From assembly GCF_901709675.1 (NCBI RefSeq), contig NC_051096.1, forward strand, positions 3,873,001 through 3,937,000: a stretch of DNA of 64,000 nucleotides, read 5' to 3'. The notes under the pieces were generated by a model. The model did no database searches. It was not told the origin of the DNA and worked only from the letters and a program-made list of their open reading frames with translations. Every line of letters starts with the position of its first letter. Position 1 is the stretch's first letter. Of this stretch, positions 47,402-60,406 are shown in pieces. This DNA is from Syngnathus acus (taxonomy: Eukaryota; Chordata; Actinopteri; Syngnathiformes; Syngnathidae). The position numbers were made by a program, and so were the translations under genes.

Positions 47402-50400
47402 GCAGTAAAAGTTAAAAACAAAATCTACTTGTGCATCAGGCCATGTTTGAATCCAGTTAGGGATGCTTTCAGCATTATCTGATCCAGTCTGTCACCTAGC
47501 CGCAACACCTCCACCAATTTATTATCGTTTTGTTGCAGACCCAGCTTGCATGCCTGCCTCTATATTTCACAATATGCCCGTGTTCCAGTCAAGGCGAGAT
47601 ATAGCCCCTGATTTCATTGATGTGAAGCAATGGCGAGGCTTATCAGCGCAAGAGTGAAATAGCAGCGGATCAGTGTCGTTAATATGCCAGTTTCAAACTG
47701 ATGGAGTGTTGCTCCACCGTTGCTGGAGTGATGTTTGGAGAAATACGTCTCGGTGATTCTCTCTTTGTGGTCGTCATTGCTTCTTATATAAAAAAAAATT
47801 CAGTTCATCTATGATACTTTTAATTGGTTCACTCGGTCCGTTCAGTCAAACGATTCTGTTTTTGAATGGCAATTCGACATGGAAGCATCCAGCGTGTAAA
47901 TGTGTTTATGCAACCTAATCAATCCTGTTTGGGAAGGTTCAATGGGGCGAAATTATTTTCTTCACCTGCCATGAATAACAAAACACCAGTTATCGATTTG
48001 ACTCCGTCGACTGCAACAAATAATACAAAAGGAAATAAATCTGACTGACAGACAGTTCCAAAGTGACCGGAGAACGTTTTTAATTAAAGTCGCACACTAG
48101 CCGATTCTACTATCTTATAAACGCTAAATCATATTCTGTTATTGAACGTTATGGGATTTTGTGCTGCTTTGGGCTTTGTTACTCTGTAATTGAATCTGAT
48201 GCTCTGGTCCAGATGGAAACTTTATAATCTTAGGCGCAACAAACTGAGATGTTGGCTTGCAGAGATAGAAGAAAGCGTCGATGCTCTGCCGCGAGCATAA
48301 CTAATCACGTGGCTTTCATCAAAGTGGGAATTTTGAGCTTGAACTGTACTTGAAGTGTATCGCTAAAGAAGAACAAGTGGGCCGTGTGCATGGCCAAATA
48401 TAGACAAGTGCAGCGGCACAACATCAGTCAGCTCAATTTTCTTCCCTGGATTCAGAGGGTGAATATAAATATCTATGTGTTGCCTTCAATTCCCAACTGG
48501 ATCAAATATTTTTGACTCTGTTTGAAATATGGCAATCTGTCAATGTGTCAGCTCAAAGGAAAACAAGATGCCCAAAATATGTGATTAGCGATTAGCTCTA
48601 AACGTAAAGTCAACTAACCGGTTCAACCTAAGTAGCTTAACTTTTTTTTATTTTTTAAATGTATGTTTAAAAAGTATTTTCCCTTCTCAAGTTACGGCTC
48701 TTCAATCCACACAATCCCCCGGGGGTTCATGCAAATAAGCGGCCAGTGTTAAAGACATCATTTTAACATTTAAAATTATTCCATAATTCTCGGACTGATG
48801 CGTGACTAATAGCTTATTTGCACTTCACGTCTTCCGGCCGAAACTGTCCACTTCCACTTGGCTTGTAACTTCTGATAGCTGGCTTTTGCTATTTCTTTCC
48901 TGTAGTTTATTAGGCAACGTGGTGGTGGTGGGTGGGGATAAAAAGCCTTCAATTCGCCAAAGGAAGTTTTAATTGGGACCCGGGGGACAAAAGCTCCCCC
49001 CCTGTTTTATTTTGCAAATTCTCTCTGCTCTTTATCGCCGAGACGAGATCCGATCCAGCGGCCAGTAGGGAACTGAAAAATGGGCTGCTGTTACCGAGAC
49101 AAAGATCGACAAAAAAGAATGCTACATTCATAAAACGCCGGCTCGTATTTGGAAAAAAACAGCATATTTTTTTTTTAACCCACCTTAAATGTCCTTTGAA
49201 TTCAGTGTTCTGCTGTCACTCAAGATTTCATCATCCACTTTGAAATGTCACGAAAGGCTCGCATGGGGCGAACAGGGAATGAATGTGCTCTGCATGTAAA
49301 TTGGATTCAAAAGACATTGGCATGAATAAATCACTCTTAAAAAGTCATCTTTGAACGCACATTACCTTCTCCGGCCATAGTTGCATTCTTTCTTTTTTCC
49401 ATTCCAGCCCATATTGAGTTTCTGTTCCAGTTGCTAATAATCCCGAGGTGGAACTCTAAAGAGACGTCTATCAAAAATGGACAGGAGACAACAATGGTGA
49501 CGGGAGTGACCCCTCAACAGACTGACATCGCAAAGCGTAATTGCCTGTCATGTGCCCTACTCTTTGGCAGCACACAGAAAAAGTCTCTGTTCTTTATTTC
49601 AAGTTAAGCTAGGTTCCCCAAGGTCGCCCAACTAGTTCCTGGAGGATAATTGAACAACACACCTCCGCTGAGGGATGAAAAGCATTCCAATTGCGATCCA
49701 GCTTAACATCGTGTTACTAGGGCTCGAGGTATGTTTACATCTTTGCAAATAATTTAGTAATGAGTAAATTAGAGATTTTTTTTTTGTCTGTCTCTTTGTA
49801 GCCGATTGCCGAGGTGAGTTCATAAAAGATTCATAATGCAGCAGAGTCCAGGTCAGCTGGGGTTTCTCCAGCCTCCCTATATCACCGCGAGCTGCTTACC
49901 CTCGGCCGACTTTCCATGCACAAGCGGGGAAATTGTGTAGTCGAGTGTGTATCTGATTTGGTCCGCTTCAGACCACTTTTATTTGGGACAGCTTTGCTTT
50001 GGGGAAAAGGAGGATTTCGCTGCTATTTTTTTTTCCAGTGGGCAGAGTTGCATTACTGTTTTGATTATGGTCTGATAGGGACTATATGTTTATTTAACGT
50101 GGCCCAAAAGTACATTTAAGTGGACGCCCCCCCCCACAGTTTATATAGACTGCACTTTCTGTGACTCCTCCAGTCTCTTTGTATCTCTCTTGCAGTTGTG
50201 GTTCACTGTGAAAATTCAATGTCTTCATTTTCAAGGTTAGCAAAAAAAAAAAAAAAATACAAAGAATATAATGTATAACAATTTGGCAGTGGATTTCCCA
50301 AGCCTGTTTGATAAACCTGTTATGTTTTTATATAACAAGTGCCTTAGCTCAGCTCTTCTGTGACTTGGACACCCTCCCCCCGCTTGTGCATGCTATCCAG

Positions 50401-52789
50401 CGCTCAGCATGAACTGTACGAATATGCCAAAAGTTGCTTGTGGGCTTTTTGAGATAAGACTGTTGGGGGGAAGGGGAGGGGGGAGCTCATAAAGCAGCGT
50501 GTCTGACAGCCCCAATGAATATGTTACTGAGACTTTGATATGAAGAGGAACAGGCAGAGTTCCATATCAAATCAGGTGGAAGCCATTTCCACCTCTGCCA
50601 CACATTTATCATCTCATGTCATGAGACGCCAACTTGTTCTCTCCTTCTTCCTCGCACTGTCAAAACAACACCTTTGGCATCTATTGGATTTTGTAGTATA
50701 TTACTTTTTTTTTTCCCCATTCTCCAAAGAGAGAAAGTCAATTAGAGCGGGAGGGTGATACATATCACGGTTACAAAAGAAGTCTTATTTGTCCCTTTTG
50801 CAGGGATTTTGTAATGATGACGCATTACAGGCCTCCCATTTTTGTGGAGCTTTGAACCGATTAATGACATTTCCATTCATTTCAATAGGGAGTGATGATT
50901 TGAGATATAAATTACACTCACAATGCATTGTATAAAGTATTGTATTCAATACAGGAGGAAAGCAAAGGGTTAAAGTGCTGTCGAGTTTTGTTTCATAGTT
51001 TCTGTGTATGTGTCTGATAGCCTCAAGGCCAGCTGAGCAGTGTCAATTTTATGCTGAAAAGCTGTGAACATTGCCAGGGGCCTTTGTGTTTTTTTTCCCC
51101 CGTGCTCAAGTCCATCTGTTGTGAGCTCCTAGTCATTGTATTCCCTCAGCATTCCTCGTCCAAAACCATGCAGGTTAATCTGAATGAATATTTCGCATCT
51201 TTTCAAAGGAGGAGGGGAAAAATTGATTAGATTTTCGAGCTCCATCTTTGGTGATAGAAGAAATTTAGAAATACCGTACTTTCCTACTTATATCATTCCC
51301 ACACCCTTCCAGATGAGATTCATCAACCAGATGTGAAATAAAAAAAAACTCATCACAACCTCGCTCAAATGCTACGTTGTTATGATTGAAGCCTTTGGCT
51401 GCACACTTAAGAAAATTCATGTTTTTCAATGAGATACTTGTAATCATGTGAGTTCCTTGATTGTCTCGCCACTAAAACAAACCAAAAAGAGATGAAACTT
51501 GCTACCCAGCCCTCCCCTCTCCTCATTCTGGCTCTACTTCTCTCAATTTGTCTCTGAGGATGAGCTTCTTCTAATGTCCCGGGCTAATCTCCTTTCTGTC
51601 CAAAAGTCGGTTGTTTCTCCGCAGTAATCTGCTCACTCCATCTTGTTGCTTTTGCGATCTGCTTCCAGACATCATTAATTCATAGGATGCGGCACTGAAT
51701 ACCCTCACTGAGTGATACACTTGAGGCAGAAGTTATGCCTGGTTAGTGTTTTTTTTTTTTAATCTGTATAACAGATTCCATTAATCTATTACACACATTT
51801 GAATGTTTTTAATCACATTTTAGTTCAAAACAAACATATCCACTCCACAAAAGAGACGGACGGTCACAATTTCTCAGTAAGCCGCAGTAATTTTTTCGAA
51901 GGTCTCCTAGCGTAAACTTATTGCAATTTTTTTTAAACGACTTTAATCAAACTAACCTTAGCGATGATTTAATTATGAATTGGTTTTATCTCCATCCTTT
52001 TTAATTTTTTTTTTTTTGGGCTATACCATTTCCCAATTGCAGCTGTCTAATGAGTTCTTTGGCCAGGTCATCATTTTTCTTCTTTAAGAGTTTGGCCTAC
52101 AGACCAAAGCTGGCCTCATTTCCACTTAACACCCTCTCAAAGCAAATGAATATCCTAGCAGGAAAGTGGACGCTTTTTAAGAGCCCTCAGAGGGAGCGAT
52201 TGATGTCGCTTTCATTTCCCGTGATGGGAACGGGCGTGGAGCGAGATTATTACCTTTTATTATTCCCAAAGAAGTAATGTTTTGTTTATTTATTAGTAAA
52301 CAGGGCTACGCTCAAACAACTTTTATAATTCCCAGCAAAGTGTGAAAGGACAAAGAAGCCCGTGGATGGTTGCAGCAGATCCGATTAAAAGTCTGCACAG
52401 ATTTACGATTACCGCTGCCAAACGCAGAAACATGAGGGCAGGAGTGTTTATTTTGATTGACTGGTTTGTTTGTGTTGTGTTAAGATAGCTGGATCTTCCC
52501 CAACCCCGAGGTAGCGGTAAATGCCGACACAATGTGACGAATTTTAGTTTGTTTCCCACTGAACCTCGAGTTTGTATAGCATAATACTCCACATAATTTA
52601 AAATGTGAAAATATATTTCTAAGCCAGTCAGAGTGACTCCGGCAGGCCATTTTTCCGGCTGCCATAATATTGAGCGCGTCTTTAGAAACGTGCGCGCCGA
52701 AAACGAGCGCCTCGTCATTCCTGTCAAATCGGTACGACGCGTAGATTAGTCTGTCGAGTTATGTGAGGAGATGGAGTGGCTACTTCCTC

Positions 52790-52817
52790 CAAAAAAAAAA
52801 AAAAAAAAAAAAAAAAA
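52790..52817. repeat. Poly(A) tract
   Basis: About 27 consecutive A. No retroposed sequence is recognisable upstream. Confidence 0.8.
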
Positions 52818-55800
52818 GGTATGCTGTCCTTGAATGGCCGGTCAAGTGCAAAAAATGTTATGATGAAAGTTATTCTACCAAAACACAATAGAAAAGTAGT
52901 TTTGCAATGTGGCAAAAAAAAAGAAAACAACAAAACAGACTCAACAAGCACTCTTAAAAATAATTTGGAATGAACGATTTTCACTTCGCTGACTGGCGCT
53001 GTATTCATCAAAGTCTCCAGCCAGCGCTTTAATTACACGGGGCTTATTCCTTGACATAATCTTTTCAATCGAGGTGTGACATTTCTTATGTATTCCCAGA
53101 CATGACTTGCAATTTCCAAAAAAAAAAAGGGGAAAGAGGGAGCTTTATTGAAAACACACGACCTCCTCTGATGAATAATTTCAATTTAACCATAAAAAGA
53201 GGTTTAAATTTAGCAATTGTCAGTACATATATGCAAATGATCCACCCAATCGTTGCATAATACATTTCATGCTCATAATAAGTCCCTGACACAATTCCCA
53301 TGCGAGCTTTGGGCTTCTTAAGAGTTCCCAATTTGGAATTAATCAATATACACTGAAGAGAAATATTTTCACTGACCTAAGTGTCTCAACTCGTCGTCAC
53401 ATTTCATTTCATCATCTGTATAATGGGACGAAGAGGAAATATTATGGACACTTGCTATTTTAATTGAAAATTATATACATATAGTATATCATCCTTCTTA
53501 TTTTTTTTTTTAAAAATCAGCCCACCCCTTTGCTTCTCCTCCTCAATAAATTAATCTCCCTCGCAAATAATATCACAGCATTAGCATAGGGCAACCTCCA
53601 GTAAACAAAACAAGCTAACTTGCTACATAGGCACTGTGTTGTTTGCGTTTCAATTAAAACATGTCACGCTTGTCAAAATTCTGCGTGTTGCAATCATCAT
53701 TTCATTTAAATGTTCTGCTAAAATAATTGAAGGGGACTAACATCAATAAGGAGCGCGACTTGATTAACAACATCCGTGTTTAGCAAACAAAAACCTGAAT
53801 GGTTTGGCTCCGACTCATTAAAATGGAGGGAAAGTGAATTAGCAAAATTATCGTTGTTAGCAGTCTGTCTTTTATCTTGTACTCTTTGTAGCATAAATTG
53901 GAGACAAAAAGCAAAAAATAAATAAAAACAATAATTATTTATGACAATTTAATAATTTTTTTTAATTTCATTATTTTTTTTAGTAAAATTATAGTTGTTA
54001 GTAATCTTTTTGTCTCGTACACTTTGTAGCATAAATTGGAGCAAAGCAAGTTAATTATTTAGTTATTTTTTTTAATTATCAGTTTTTTATTTATCTTTTT
54101 ATTTCTATTTTATTTGTGGCGACATAATTTATGCCCCACCCTCCACACTCTCTTGTAAAAGTCAGAAATCATGAAAAACTTTATTTTTATTTCATTGATT
54201 TCCTTTGTAGTCCAAGTATAGCATCACTGGGTATATAACATTGAGTCCATGAGTGCAGCTTCTGTTTGGAGAGCTGTATTGGAAAAGGTCGGAATCGCAC
54301 ACGCATGGAAAAAAGTATTTGTGTCTCAGGTGCACTGCAGGAAATGAAAAATGAAAAACGAAACAAAGATGAAACGCAAGGAGCACTTGTCAGTCTGGAT
54401 AGGAAATGAATAATGTATTCTTGCAAATTTGCCATGATATTCTGGAGGAGGGGGGGCATGGAAGAGCGCTTTCCCATATTGGATGAATGGAAGCAACTTG
54501 ATTGTCTTGAAGGAAGACACGCTCATATGTATTTTATCCAAACAATGTTTACATTACTCTGCTATGAAAATAAAAGGATAGATTTATAGTTGTTAATATC
54601 ACAGCAGCAGTACAAGGACAGCAATGGAGACTATTCAGTATTTTCTATTTGTTGTTCAAAATACAAAGTGCGCTGGTGATACCCTTTCAACTTGACTGGT
54701 CTTTCCTTGTACTTTTCAGTTTATCAGCGAGATGCTTTTGTGAGATTTCTAAGCAACCTTTTGGCCAAGGGGAAACTCAAGTCTTCTCGTATTAGCACAC
54801 ACAGGCTGTCTTTTTTTTTTTATGTGGCCTTTTCGAAAATTGCCCTTGCCCAAATTGAGAGCGGCGATGACTGTTTGTGTTGAAATCAGAGGACAATTTG
54901 AGCAAAAGGACCACTAGTTGCTCTTTGAAGTAGAGTTTTTGGATGGACCCTGCTGGCAATCTCTGGCCTAGATACAGCAGTTTTTGCCTTGGCATCCCTT
55001 GGTTGTTATATATTTATTTTTTTGCTGTTTTTTTTTTTTCTTCTGCGCCAAATAAACAAAACAGAATAGCTAGTGAAAACCCTGTTAACATTCTTCAACT
55101 CTATTTTAAAACATTTTTCCCGAGTCGGAAAATATGTTTTTACACTTTATTACATACCTGTATAGTTTAATATGTAGCTTTTGGGCTGTTGTAGAAGATA
55201 AGTTGCTAACATCTGTCCCCCTTTAAACTTAAAAGCGAAATATAGTAGAAACAATTGCTCAATAATTCTGTAGTTGAAAAGTCACTGAGCAATGAATTAA
55301 TAAAAAAAACAAAAAAGGCTAACAAGGCGGCAGGGACAATACCACACAGGACCAAAACAAAGGGAACATAATGAAAAATGTAATTATATAAAATTGATCG
55401 CGTCGCCGCTTGCACAAATGTATAAACACTTTCCATGCTTATGAAGCACACATTAAAGGAAAATATGTGATGCAATTCAAATTGATGCATAATATTGATT
55501 GGCTGCAAGTCACCGAGGGCATGGACTTGATTGGACCGATTGGTTCCAGAAAAAAAAAAAAGTACTGAGGCATGTTTCGCCTATCTGCTTAGTGAAAGCA
55601 GTTATTTTACATTAATAGTGACACAATGAGAAATAGCACACAAAAGATATACATTACCACAAAATGTTTTGAAATCTAGTAGAGTCCATGATGATTTTTT
55701 TTCCCGTCATTCAACGACGCCTTTTTCCCAATAGCGTAAGATCGTTTGTCATTGTTTCCCCGTGTCAAGGCTCTCCTTTTATCTGCAGATGTATTGTGAT

Positions 55801-58800
55801 GTGCCATTCGTTGCTTTTTTGTGTGTTTAGAGTACGTGCATATGTGAGCAGCGGCATTGTGCATAACGGCTCTTAAAGGCCTTATTTCACGGCTGGCTTC
55901 ATCGCCTCGCCAAAGTCTCGTTCAGACCGTGCAACATTTATTTCCCTTAGTTTGGTTCTTACAGCAAAGACAATTTTCTCTCTTCATATCTATCTCAAAC
56001 ATATGAGCTTGCACTCATGCTGCCAACTCGGTTCTTTGGAATCATTTTTACACATGGTGAGACGCTAACTCGATACAGATAACCTTTTCCCTTATTATCT
56101 ATGATCTATATGAAACTCAAAAGTTGGGCCATTCGTATCTCAAGGTACCATTACGATGCACTTACTGGCAGGAAAAAAAAAAATGCTAATGTGTCCAAAA
56201 ATAAAACAAGCTCAGCACTGGTCAGATATAAAAGGTGCCAAAGGAAGGGCCTTATTAATACCACTTCTGAAAAATCATCTTCCATTAGCCTGCAGCTCAT
56301 TGATTTAATTTAACTCCATGGCCTGCTTTTGGTGGTCACATGTGACCTTGAAATATGTAACCAATGCTCGCAGGTAGGCCATGCTGAGAAGCTTCTTCCC
56401 TATCCACAGCTGCACAAAGCAAAATGAATTGGAAATATGTCGTCACTTCTATTTTGAGGCTTCTATAACCGAATCACTGAGATACATCTCGTTTATCTTG
56501 TTTGCTACTGCTGCTCTCGTTCGCACTCCGGCTGTAAATTAATTAACTCAATATTTCAAGTTATTTGTCTTCCACTGAAAGTGGTTTGCGTAATTGTTTT
56601 ATTGTGAAGAGCTTCTCGCAAAGGAAATGTTCATTCTTCAGAATTTGATCACGACTTAAAGCTACAATGGGCCTGTGTCTCCAGTCACAAAATACAGAAA
56701 TAAAGTTATGCTAAAGCTTCTTTTTTTCACTTCCATTTGGTGAAATTTTTTGGCACTTTTGCATAAAATAATTTGTGGTATTTTGAGCTAATAAAAAAAC
56801 ATTTTTATCCATAAAAGGTACATGTTACAATTCCCTTTGGCTATGTCCACTTTGTACATAAGCAGAAAAAGTAACTCTGGAGTAAATAAATTGATGGGTT
56901 TGCTTAAGCAGATGTGTTGCTGCTATCGGGAAATATATAATTTCCATGTTACAATTAGACGGCGGCAGGTGGTCTGCTAAAAAAAAAAACCCTCCCACAT
57001 GGGTAGATGTGCGCTCATCATGATGTCGACTAATGCGGTGATAAAAGAAAGCTCCTCGCAAAACGCTTCGTCAAGACATGGCATTTGAGCCTATGAATAT
57101 ATTAGAGCGGGGATCAAAAGAACTCATAATTTCTTCTCTTAGCTTAGGGAGTTTTCTTTCTTTCTTTCTTTATTTTTTTATTTTAATTTTTTTGTTTTCC
57201 AATATAAATTTTGTATTTTTATTATTACTTTTTAATTTTTAGTGTTTAATGTTTAATGTTATTATTTTTTTTAAAATTTATTTATTTATTTATTGATTGA
57301 TTGATTGATATCGGAGGGTTCTGGCAGCGCTTTGCTTTCACGATACAATCGACGACAAGCGGCCGTCTCCCTCGTGCACCCTCCTCTAGTGTCACAAGTC
57401 GGTATTCTTGTCATTCAGCACTTTGATTGGCTCATTACACGTCATAAGACTTTAGTTTTGCGTGATTAAGATGAGTCGGACGTACTACGCGCCAGTGCGG
57501 CTGAATTAAACGAGAAGCCGAAAAATGGCCCATACCAGAAAAAGGGTACATTTTCCTATTTTCTCCGGCTCATTTCATCCGCGATTTTCCAATAGCCGAC
57601 GAGCGGCTGACCTATTTGCTGCTCTTTGTCCCGTCACAAGTAACATTACCGCTCGAGTGTGCTCCAGATTTATGTCATTGCGCTTTTTAAAAGGGATCTG
57701 ATTGCTTTCTTTTCCACCAATCGACTGTTTATTTGCCTGAAATAACACATTGAGGAAAGGCCGTGGATGCGATAAACTGTCAATCTTTTTTCGACTCGTT
57801 TTAGTCACAGTCGGCAATGACTTGAAAAGGCTCAGAACCGTATCTGCGGTTATTTTCCAAAAATGTCTCGAGAAGGTTTAGCACAAGTTATGTCCTTCAT
57901 GATGACCGCCTCAGCTGTTATCACACCAACAACGCAATAAGAAGCCACATTGGCGAGCACGTTGGAAATACAGAAAACACATCAGCGTTCCCGTCCACGT
58001 TTTCCATAAATTGTCGGCGAGGTGCTCCTAGCATTCATAACGTTCTTTGTGGGTGGAAACAACCCGAGATTGCCCTCATTTCTGCCACTCAAAATGGCGC
58101 TGCACATCTCATTGAGTGGACAATTGTCTCGCATCCAGGAGATCTAATTGGGAACTCGAGAATGCACTTTGCACTCTTGCCTTTCCTATAAAAATAAAAT
58201 AAAAACATGGTCCAAACAGAGGAAGCTATCGCTTTTCCGGATTCTCTTCAACTATACCGTGATTGACAAACAAAGATGGCGGCTGAGGTCAAGTTTGAAG
58301 GTCAACCACTCCTACCGAATTACTCGTAAAAGATATTCAGAAGTACACACCAGCTAAGCTAATCCTTACAAACACAATTTCGAGCGACTCGTCTGGGATT
58401 TGTGAATGTGTGCTTAATAAGGCTCCAAATAATGTCTCATTATACTCAGGTAATGTCTTTTTACTAGCCTCGCAAATCAAAAGGAGAAATCTCCCATTAG
58501 TCTCGCATTTGTATAAAGCACAATGAACCAAACAATACATTCACAGCAAATCCACAGATGACAATCTTCACACGTGTACAACTTTTATCATTTTTTTTTT
58601 TTTTTAACGCTGATACACAATTCTCAAGAGGAACAGATCACACGTTATCTCTTACGTGCGGACCCGCGCGAGGAATCGCTAAGCTAGCACCATTGTGACA
58701 ATAGATGCATTATGGCTTATTATTGATTTTACTGCTCGTGTTACAACATCGTTTTTGGGGTTTGCCTTATCTCTCTAACAGCACTCTGGCACTTATTTTA

Positions 58801-59696
58801 TCAGCCAGTAAGCAAATATTGCTTAGCGAGTCAGAAACTTACTTTAGAGACTCCATAGCAGATGCCTGATTTGATATGAAGAAAAATAAGTGCTGCTTTT
58901 TTTTTTTTTATGGCAACATAATTCAACCTCTGTCCACCAAACATGTCTCTTGGGCTGATTGTGTGATCACATTTGATCGTGTTACAAAAGAGGACAAAAG
59001 ACGGAGTGCGGCAGAGGTCAATGTTGCATCATCACCTCCAATGGAGGCGCTGTAAAGGTTGAGAATGATGAAAAGCAAAGGAACACCCGCGGGCCAGCCT
59101 CTGAACCGCGCCTCCGGGCAAAGCAGCCGACTGCACTCTCAGCGATTCGACGTAAGTGAATGAAGAATTTTTTATGGGCTGCTGAAACAAAAAATGGGAA
59201 GCAGGCAGTGGAATGTTTTGCTCTAAAATCTACAAAGGAAGACTTATGAAGTGACGGATTTCTGTTGCTAGCAAAAAATTCTAAACAGGCTTTAATTTGC
59301 TGACACGGAAAAAAATATACGGGGTCGTAATACACTTGCACTTTTGCACTTTTATGTTTTTTTTTCTTACGTAGTGATCATCGAACAAGCCTGTTTCAAC
59401 AAATCGGCATATTCCAACCGCTTCCCATTACAGTTATGTGCTTCGTGAAAGCTTTGCAATATTTACACGGGTCATAAAGACACACACACACACCATAAAA
59501 TACAAGGCAGGAGAGCTTTCCACCGAGACGAGCCTTTGACATTTGCTGCCAAATCATCCCCTAAACATTTCCATTGTGCAATAACAATGCAGACAGTTGA
59601 GGCGAGACTTGGCCAACTTGCGTGGAAGTTGCTGCCCCTGGAGCTTAAATGAGATTCCACCTGGGATGGTGCCGCGAGCAGCTGCATTGCGCCTGA

Positions 59697-59699
<3 letters not shown>

Positions 59700-59727
<28 letters not shown>
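59700..59727. repeat. (TG)n microsatellite
   Basis: Fourteen TG dinucleotides. Confidence 0.9.
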
Positions 59728-60142
59728 GAATTTGATTTTGTCTCTGCAGCTCTGTGCTGTCCATAGCGCTGATTATTATTCTGAAAGAAAACCATATATA
59801 AGGTTGATACATATTTCATGGAGCTTGTGTTGGCTTGCGGATTCCTCATCTGTGAATTGATGACCCATCCAAAATTGCGCCTCAACCCCCCCCCCCCTCG
59901 GTGAGTGCAATATATTTCATTTCAAATCCTAAACTCTTTAAGTGGCTCTTTTAAAACCGACTCGCCTCGCTGCTTCTGCGGTGTTCGTTTTTGTCTGGTT
60001 TCTTTCTGGCTCTGCAAGCTAAAAAAAAAAATTCTTGCACTTCTTAAAATCTCATCTAAGTAACAAACCTGAAAATATTTTGTTGAATTTCCCAGGTTTT
60101 ATCGGCTTGTTGCGTTGAAATTTTGATTTCCGAAATTATTAT

Positions 60143-60406
60143 TACCGTATTTTCCGCACTATAGGGCGCACCTAAAACCCTCCAATTTTCTCAAAAGCCG
60201 ACAGTGCGCTTTATAATCAGGGGCGCCTTATATATGGACCAATATCGAGCCACTACAGCAGGTGTGTCCAAAGTCCGGCCCGCGGGTTTTAAAATGGGCC
60301 ATTCATTGAAGGTGTGCCTTATAATATGGACAAAGTTTTAAAATGGGCCATTCATTGAAGGTGCACCTTATAATCCGGTGCGCCTTATAGTGCGGAAAAT
60401 ACGGTA
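60143..60406. mobile_element. TACCGTATTTTCCG-type MITE, copy 3, with a nested hAT-like fragment
   Basis: 264 bp with inverted ends (TACCGTATTTTCCGCACTA and its complement). The internal sequence matches copy 2 in the same orientation but is shortened. Around 60260-60290 a piece reading AGGTGTGTCCAAAGTCCGGC interrupts it and resembles the end of the hAT-like family. Confidence 0.75.

Larger units (their letters stand above)
47402..60142. other. 12.7 kb with no gene recognised
   Basis: AT-rich single-copy-looking DNA. No frame encodes a domain I know and no chain of exons was found on either strand. It contains scattered TAATTA/TTAATTAA sites, short A and T runs, a 28-A tract and a GT repeat. 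It may be intergenic or a large intron of a gene whose exons lie outside the window. Confidence 0.45.
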
